This document shows, piece after piece, positions 60,138 through 64,000 of a stretch of DNA of 64,000 nt (positions are counted from its first letter, which is position 1; each line of letters opens with the position of its first letter). Origin of the DNA: Saccharopolyspora_C sp047200635. GTDB lineage: Bacteria; Actinomycetota; Actinomycetes; Mycobacteriales; Pseudonocardiaceae. A program made the translations under genes and the position numbers. The notes beneath the pieces were generated by a model. That model was not told where the DNA came from. It saw only the letters and a list, made by a program, of their open reading frames with translations, and ran no database searches. The DNA is taken from assembly GCF_047200635.1 (NCBI RefSeq), contig NZ_JBJZOI010000012.1, positions 129,255 to 193,254 on the forward strand. The letters are read 5' to 3'.

Positions 60138-61922
60138 TCAGTCCAGCTGGTCGGCGAGCTCCAGCCAGCGGGCCTCGACCTCGTCCTTCTCCTGCTGCAA
60201 CGCGCGCAGATCGGAGTTGAGGCCTTGCAGCCGCTGCGGTTCGGTGGCCGCCTCGGCCAGCTTGACGTGCAAGTCCGACTCGCGAGCGCCGAGCTTGTCG
60301 AGCTGCCGCTCCAGCTTCGCCAGGTCCTTGCGGGCGGCGCGGTCCTGCGCCCCGGACAGCTTGGCGGGCTTGGCGTCGACCGCGTCCGCGGCCTGCCTGC
60401 CGAGGCTCTCGCCACCCGCCAGCAGCGAGCTGCGCCGCCGCAGGTACTCCTCGATCCCGCCGACGAGATCGCTGAGCCCGCCGTCGCCGAACAGCGCGAC
60501 GACCTGGTCGCACACCCGCTCCACCAGGTACCGGTCGTGCGAGACGACCACCAGCGTGCCCGGCCAGCCGTCGAGCAGGTCCTCCAGCTGCTGGAGGGTG
60601 TCGATGTCGAGGTCGTTCGTGGGCTCGTCCAGGATCAGCACGTTCGGCTCGTCCATGAGCAGCCGCGCCAGCTGGAGCCGCCTGCGCTCTCCGCCGGAGA
60701 GGTCGCCGACCGGGGTCCACTGCCGGCCCTTGCCGAAGCCGAACCGCTCACCCAGCTGCGAGGCGGTCAGCTCGTACTTGCCCAGCTGCACCCGCTCGGC
60801 CACGTCCTCGATGGCCTCCAGCACCCGCCAGTCGCCCGGCAGGTCGTGCAGCTCCTGGGTCAGGTGCGCCAGCCGCACGGTCGCGCCGACCCGGCGGGTC
60901 CCGGCATCGGGTTCGCGCTCACCCGCGAGCAGCCGCAGCAGCGTGGTCTTGCCGGAACCGTTGACGCCGACGAGCCCGATCCGGTCGCCGGGGCCGATCC
61001 GCCAGGTCAGGTCGCGCAGCAGGGTGCGGTCCGCGATCCGCAGGTCGACGCCTTCGAGCTCGATCACCGTCTTGCCGAGGCGGCGGCGGGCGAAGCTCAC
61101 CAGCTCCACGGTGTCGCGCGGCGGCGGGACGTCGGAGATGAGCGCCTCGGCGGCCTCCACCCGGTAGCGGGGCTTGGAGGTGCGGGCCTTCGCACCGCGC
61201 TGCAGCCAGGCGAGCTCCTTGCGCGCCAGGTTCTGCCGCTTCTCCTCGGCCTGCTGGGCGAGCCTGCCGCGCTCGGCGCGGGCGAAGATCCAGTCCGCGT
61301 AGCCGCCCTCGTACTGCTCGACCTTCCCCTGCGCGACCTCCCAGGTGCGGTTGCACACGGTGTCCAGGAACCAGCGGTCGTGCGTGACGATCACCAGCGC
61401 GCAGCGGCGGGAGAGCAGGTGGTCGGCCAGCCAGCGCACGCCCTCGACGTCGAGGTGGTTGGTCGGCTCGTCCAGCACCAGCAGGTCCAGGTCCCGCACC
61501 AGGGCGGCGGCCAGGGCGACGCGGCGCCGCTCCCCGCCGGAGAAGTCGGCGACGGGCGTGTCCAGCCCGAGCCGGGTCATGCCGAGCCCGGTGAGCACCG
61601 AGCGCACCCGCGCGTCGGCGGCCCACTCGTGCTCGGCGGTGAACCCGTGCGGGTCCAGCACCGCGTGCCGCACGGTGGAATCGGCCGGGAGCTCGGTGCG
61701 CTGGGTGACCACCGCCATCCGGAGATCCCTGGCCTGGCTGACCCGGCCGGAGTCGGGTTCCTCGGCGCCGGAGAGCACCTCCAGCAGCGTCGTCTTGCCG
61801 CCGCCGTTGAGGCCGACGACACCGATGCGTTCGCCTTCGTCGACGCCGAGGGAGACGCCGTCCAGCAGGGGACGCACTCCGTAGCTCTTGTGCACGGATT
61901 CGAGGTTGATCAGGTTCGCCAT
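60138..61922 (-). CDS. ABC-F family ATP-binding protein (Uup/Ettl-type)
   Basis: 594 residues with two nucleotide-binding domains and no membrane helices. NBD1 Walker A GLNGGGKTT, signature FSGGERRRVALAAAL, Walker B LLVLDEPTNHLD; NBD2 GVNGSGKTT, LSGGERRRLQLARLL, VLILDEPTNDLD. The linker has ARKELAWLQRGAKARTSKPRYRVE, as in Uup-like proteins, and a C-terminal coiled coil (RKDLAKLERQLDKLGARESD) is present. ABC-F proteins act on ribosomes in translation control or antibiotic resistance; Uup-type is the likely subgroup. Confidence 0.92.
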   Translation of the reverse strand: MANLINLESVHKSYGVRPLLDGVSLGVDEGERIGVVGLNGGGKTTLLEVLSGAEEPDSGRVSQARDLRMAVVTQRTELPADSTVRHAVLDPHGFTAEHEWAADARVRSVLTGLGMTRLGLDTPVADFSGGERRRVALAAALVRDLDLLVLDEPTNHLDVEGVRWLADHLLSRRCALVIVTHDRWFLDTVCNRTWEVAQGKVEQYEGGYADWIFARAERGRLAQQAEEKRQNLARKELAWLQRGAKARTSKPRYRVEAAEALISDVPPPRDTVELVSFARRRLGKTVIELEGVDLRIADRTLLRDLTWRIGPGDRIGLVGVNGSGKTTLLRLLAGEREPDAGTRRVGATVRLAHLTQELHDLPGDWRVLEAIEDVAERVQLGKYELTASQLGERFGFGKGRQWTPVGDLSGGERRRLQLARLLMDEPNVLILDEPTNDLDIDTLQQLEDLLDGWPGTLVVVSHDRYLVERVCDQVVALFGDGGLSDLVGGIEEYLRRRSSLLAGGESLGRQAADAVDAKPAKLSGAQDRAARKDLAKLERQLDKLGARESDLHVKLAEAATEPQRLQGLNSDLRALQQEKDEVEARWLELADQLD

Positions 61923-61958
61923 CGGGGTCGCGGATCTCCAGGGCAGGAACGGGGAAGG

Positions 61959-62915
61959 TCAGGCGTGGACCTGGGGCGGGGTCGGCCGGTCGGCGCGGTC
62001 GTCGCCGATGACCCGGGCGCCGGGCACCGGTCCCTGGGCGACCCGCACGGTCCGGCACACGCCCGCGCCGGAGAGCTCGGCGGCCACCCGGACCGCGGCT
62101 TCGCCGTCGGTGCACAGGAACGCGCAGGTCGGGCCGGAGCCGGAGACGATCCCGGCCAGCGCGCCCGCCTCCACGCCCGCGCGCAGGGTGCGGCGCAGGT
62201 TCGGCCGCAGCGACACGGCCGCGGACTGCAGGTCGTTGCCGAGCAACAGCGCGAGCTGACGCGGGTCGCCGGAGGCCAGCGCCTCCAGCAACGGCTCGAC
62301 CTCGCCGCAGCCGTGGTTCCCGCTGTCCCCGCGCAGCCGGTCGAGCTCGCGGTACACGCCGGGGGTCTCCAGGCCGCGCCGGTCCAGCGCGATGACCCAG
62401 TGGAAGGTGTGCCGGGCCAGCACCGGCACCAGGCGCTCGCCGCGACCGGTGCCCAGCGCGGTCCCGCCCTGCAGCGAGAACGGCACGTCGCTGCCGATCC
62501 GGCCCGCGATGTCGCTGAGCTCGTCGCGACCGATCTCCAGCCGCCACAGCGCGTTCAGCGCCAGCAGCGCGGCGGCCGCGTCGGCGCTGCCGCCCGCCAT
62601 GCCACCGGCCACGGGGATGCCCTTGCGGATCGACACGTGCACGCCCGGCTCCTCCGGGTCGCGCCCGGAGTGCTCGGCGAGCAGGCGGACCGCGGTCCAC
62701 GCGAGGTTGCTCGGGCCGGTGGGCACCGAGTCGGCGCCCTCGCCGTGCACCTCGATGCCGGGTTCGTCGGCGGTCCGCACCGTGACCTCGTCGGTCAGCG
62801 ACAGCGCCTGGAAGACGGTGACCAGCTCGTGGTAGCCGTCCGGGCGAGTAGCGCCGACCGACAGATGCAGGTTCACCTTGGCCGGGACACGCACGGTGAT
62901 GGGGGTGGGTACCAC
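61959..62915 (-). CDS. ispE: 4-(cytidine 5'-diphospho)-2-C-methyl-D-erythritol kinase IspE
   Basis: GHMP kinase of the MEP isoprenoid pathway. 318 residues from GTG 62915, which has TAGGAG 8 nt upstream; longer frames lack homology-like sequence. VRVPAKVNLHLSVGATRPDGYHELVTVFQAL is the substrate start, PVAGGMAGGSADAAAALLALN the ATP loop with conserved Asp, and GIVSGSGPTCAFLC motif 3. Complete. Only 36 nt before the ABC-F gene; likely one operon. Confidence 0.95.
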   Translation of the reverse strand: MVPTPITVRVPAKVNLHLSVGATRPDGYHELVTVFQALSLTDEVTVRTADEPGIEVHGEGADSVPTGPSNLAWTAVRLLAEHSGRDPEEPGVHVSIRKGIPVAGGMAGGSADAAAALLALNALWRLEIGRDELSDIAGRIGSDVPFSLQGGTALGTGRGERLVPVLARHTFHWVIALDRRGLETPGVYRELDRLRGDSGNHGCGEVEPLLEALASGDPRQLALLLGNDLQSAAVSLRPNLRRTLRAGVEAGALAGIVSGSGPTCAFLCTDGEAAVRVAAELSGAGVCRTVRVAQGPVPGARVIGDDRADRPTPPQVHA

Positions 62916-62988
62916 GGAGAGCACTCCTAGAGCGTACGTGTCCGCGCGAGCCAGGTCCCGCAGCAGCACCGACTTCACCGCGCGAGCG

Positions 62989-63018
62989 CGACGGACCCGC
63001 TGGTCAGCGGGTCCGTCG
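62989..63018 (-). terminator. Perfect hairpin downstream of metQ
   Basis: 13-bp perfect arms (CGACGGACCCGCT and complement) with a 4-nt loop, 115 nt past the metQ stop codon. Confidence 0.75.
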
Positions 63019-63132
63019 GGGCGAACGCGCGGCGGCACCGGACGCGCGGTGACCGCGCCGCTTCCCGTCAGCGGCGGAGCCGCCGGGCCGCGACCGGCGC
63101 CAGCGGTCTGAGCAGGCCGTTCACCGCTGATC

Positions 63133-63945
63133 TCACGAGGCCGGGACGACCGCCACGCCACCGTAGGTCCGCTGGATGAAGTCCTTGACCTCCGGGGAGC
63201 GCAGCAGCTCGGCGAGCTTCTGCACCCGCGGGTCCTTCGCCATCGCCGGGGAGGCGACCAGCCCGTTGGCGTACGGGTTGTTCTCGGCGCTCTCCACCAC
63301 CAGCGGGTCGCGCAGCCCGGCCTTGAGCGCGTAGTTGCCGTTGACGATCGCGGCGTCCGCGTCGTCCACCGCGCGCGGCAGCTGGTCGCTGGAGAGCTCC
63401 TGGAAGCGCAGGTCCTTCGGGTTCCGCACCACGTCCCGGACCCCGGCGCCCTGCTCCGAGCCGGGCTTGAGGGTCAGCAGCCCGTTGTCCTGCAGCAGCT
63501 TCAGGCTCCGGGTCAGGTTGGCCGGGTCGTTCGGCAGCGCGATCCGCGCGCCCGAGGGCAGCTCCCGCAGCGAGCGCACCTCCTTGGAGTAGATCGACAG
63601 CGGCTCCAGGTGCACGGCCTGGACCCACTCGAACTCACCCCCGCGCTGCGCCCGGTACTCCTCCAGGAACGGGACGTGCTGGTAGTAGTTCGCGTCCAGC
63701 TCGCCGTTCGCGACGGCCTCGTTGGGGCGGTTGTAGTCGTCGAACTCCTGGATCTCCAGGTCGATGCCCGCCTTCGGGGCCAGTTCCTCGTCGACGAACT
63801 TCAGGATCTCGCCGTGCGGCTGCGGGCTCACCCCGATGGCCAGCGGCGCGTTCGGGTCTTGGGCGGCCTCGGTGCCGGTGCCGCCGCAGCCCGCCAGGGC
63901 CAGCGAGGCGGCGGTGAGCACGACCGCCAGGGAGCGAAAGCGCAT
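63133..63945 (-). CDS. metQ: Methionine ABC transporter substrate-binding lipoprotein MetQ/NlpA
   Basis: 270 residues; signal with lipobox LALAGC (Cys20). Family features: IGVSPQPHGEILKFV, IQEFDDYNRPNEAVANGELDANYYQHVPFLEE, IALPNDPANLTRSLKLLQ and IVNGNYALKAGL. Binds D/L-methionine for the MetNI permease. GAAAGGA precedes the ATG. The permease and ATPase genes would lie beyond the window end, upstream on the same strand. Confidence 0.95.
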   Translation of the reverse strand: MRFRSLAVVLTAASLALAGCGGTGTEAAQDPNAPLAIGVSPQPHGEILKFVDEELAPKAGIDLEIQEFDDYNRPNEAVANGELDANYYQHVPFLEEYRAQRGGEFEWVQAVHLEPLSIYSKEVRSLRELPSGARIALPNDPANLTRSLKLLQDNGLLTLKPGSEQGAGVRDVVRNPKDLRFQELSSDQLPRAVDDADAAIVNGNYALKAGLRDPLVVESAENNPYANGLVASPAMAKDPRVQKLAELLRSPEVKDFIQRTYGGVAVVPAS

Positions 63946-63967
63946 CGCGTGGGTCCTTTCTGGAAGT

Positions 63968-63985
63968 CCGGTGCGCGCGCACCGG
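63968..63985. repeat. 18-bp perfect palindrome upstream of metQ
   Basis: CCGGTGCGCGCGCACCGG, 23 nt before the metQ start codon. Probably an intercistronic stem between upstream met genes and metQ, or part of the terminal G-run region. Confidence 0.5.
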
Positions 63986-64000
63986 TGGCGGGGGGGGGGG

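Noticed and set aside
1..64000. CRISPR arrays, insertion sequences and rRNA genes
   Set aside because: No regularly spaced repeats, transposase motifs or rRNA-like sequence were seen in the window.

Overview
The window is high-GC (roughly 70 percent or more), gene-dense chromosomal DNA from an actinomycete. Frequent GTG starts, a DUF501-FtsB-enolase block, a DUF574 methyltransferase, NDH-2 and an LCP protein all point there. The run mazG, SurA-like lipoprotein, LCP, mfd, TetR, desaturase, tRNA-Gln, GGDEF, glmU, prs, rplY, pth, acyl-AMP ligase, ABC-F, ispE resembles Pseudonocardiales. A Saccharopolyspora-like organism is my guess; no rRNA or species marker is present.

Layout. 1-2.5 kb: end of a SpaA-like surface protein, a class F sortase and a YidC insertase without the usual rpmH/rnpA neighbours. 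2.8-9.8 kb: RecQ, an orphan histidine kinase with a GT1 glycosyltransferase, a DUF2165 membrane protein, and a GT4 glycosyltransferase followed by a pyruvyltransferase-like protein. 9.8-14.5 kb: a 1363-residue HTH-STAND-WD40 protein, a gap rich in inverted repeats, and a 74-nt tRNA with anticodon UAA. 14.6-16.1 kb: a compact candidate RiPP operon made of a 42-residue peptide, a stem-loop and an MvdD-like ATP-grasp ligase, behind a promoter covered by an inverted repeat. 16.1-22.4 kb: NDH-2, an RHH/PIN toxin-antitoxin pair, a type 5 uracil-DNA glycosylase divergent from an S10 carboxypeptidase-like protein, and a DUF574 methyltransferase. 22.4-28.1 kb: a complete peptide ABC transporter operon. 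28.2-42 kb: Ppx, three related lytic transglycosylases, an AidB-like acyl-CoA dehydrogenase, DUF501-FtsB-enolase, MazG, a SurA-like lipoprotein and an LCP protein. 42-58 kb: Mfd, TetR and desaturase, tRNA-Gln, GGDEF, GlmU, Prs, a nitroreductase, a divergent NRAMP-like transporter, an HxlR/NmrA-like pair, L25 and Pth. 58-64 kb: acyl-AMP ligase, ABC-F, IspE and MetQ.

The second half is mostly conserved housekeeping: cell-envelope synthesis and remodelling (LCP, GlmU, three transglycosylases, FtsB), DNA repair and nucleotide sanitation (Mfd, MazG, UDG, RecQ), translation (Pth, L25, tRNAs) and isoprenoid precursors (IspE). The accessory part is 5.9-19 kb. The best candidate for an undescribed system is the small peptide plus ATP-grasp operon at 14.6-16.05 kb. 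Also notable are the short-variable-arm tRNA(UAA), the STAND-WD40 protein, and in-frame TTA codons in only two genes that I found (S10 peptidase and ppx). All calls come from reading the sequence; no database search was run.
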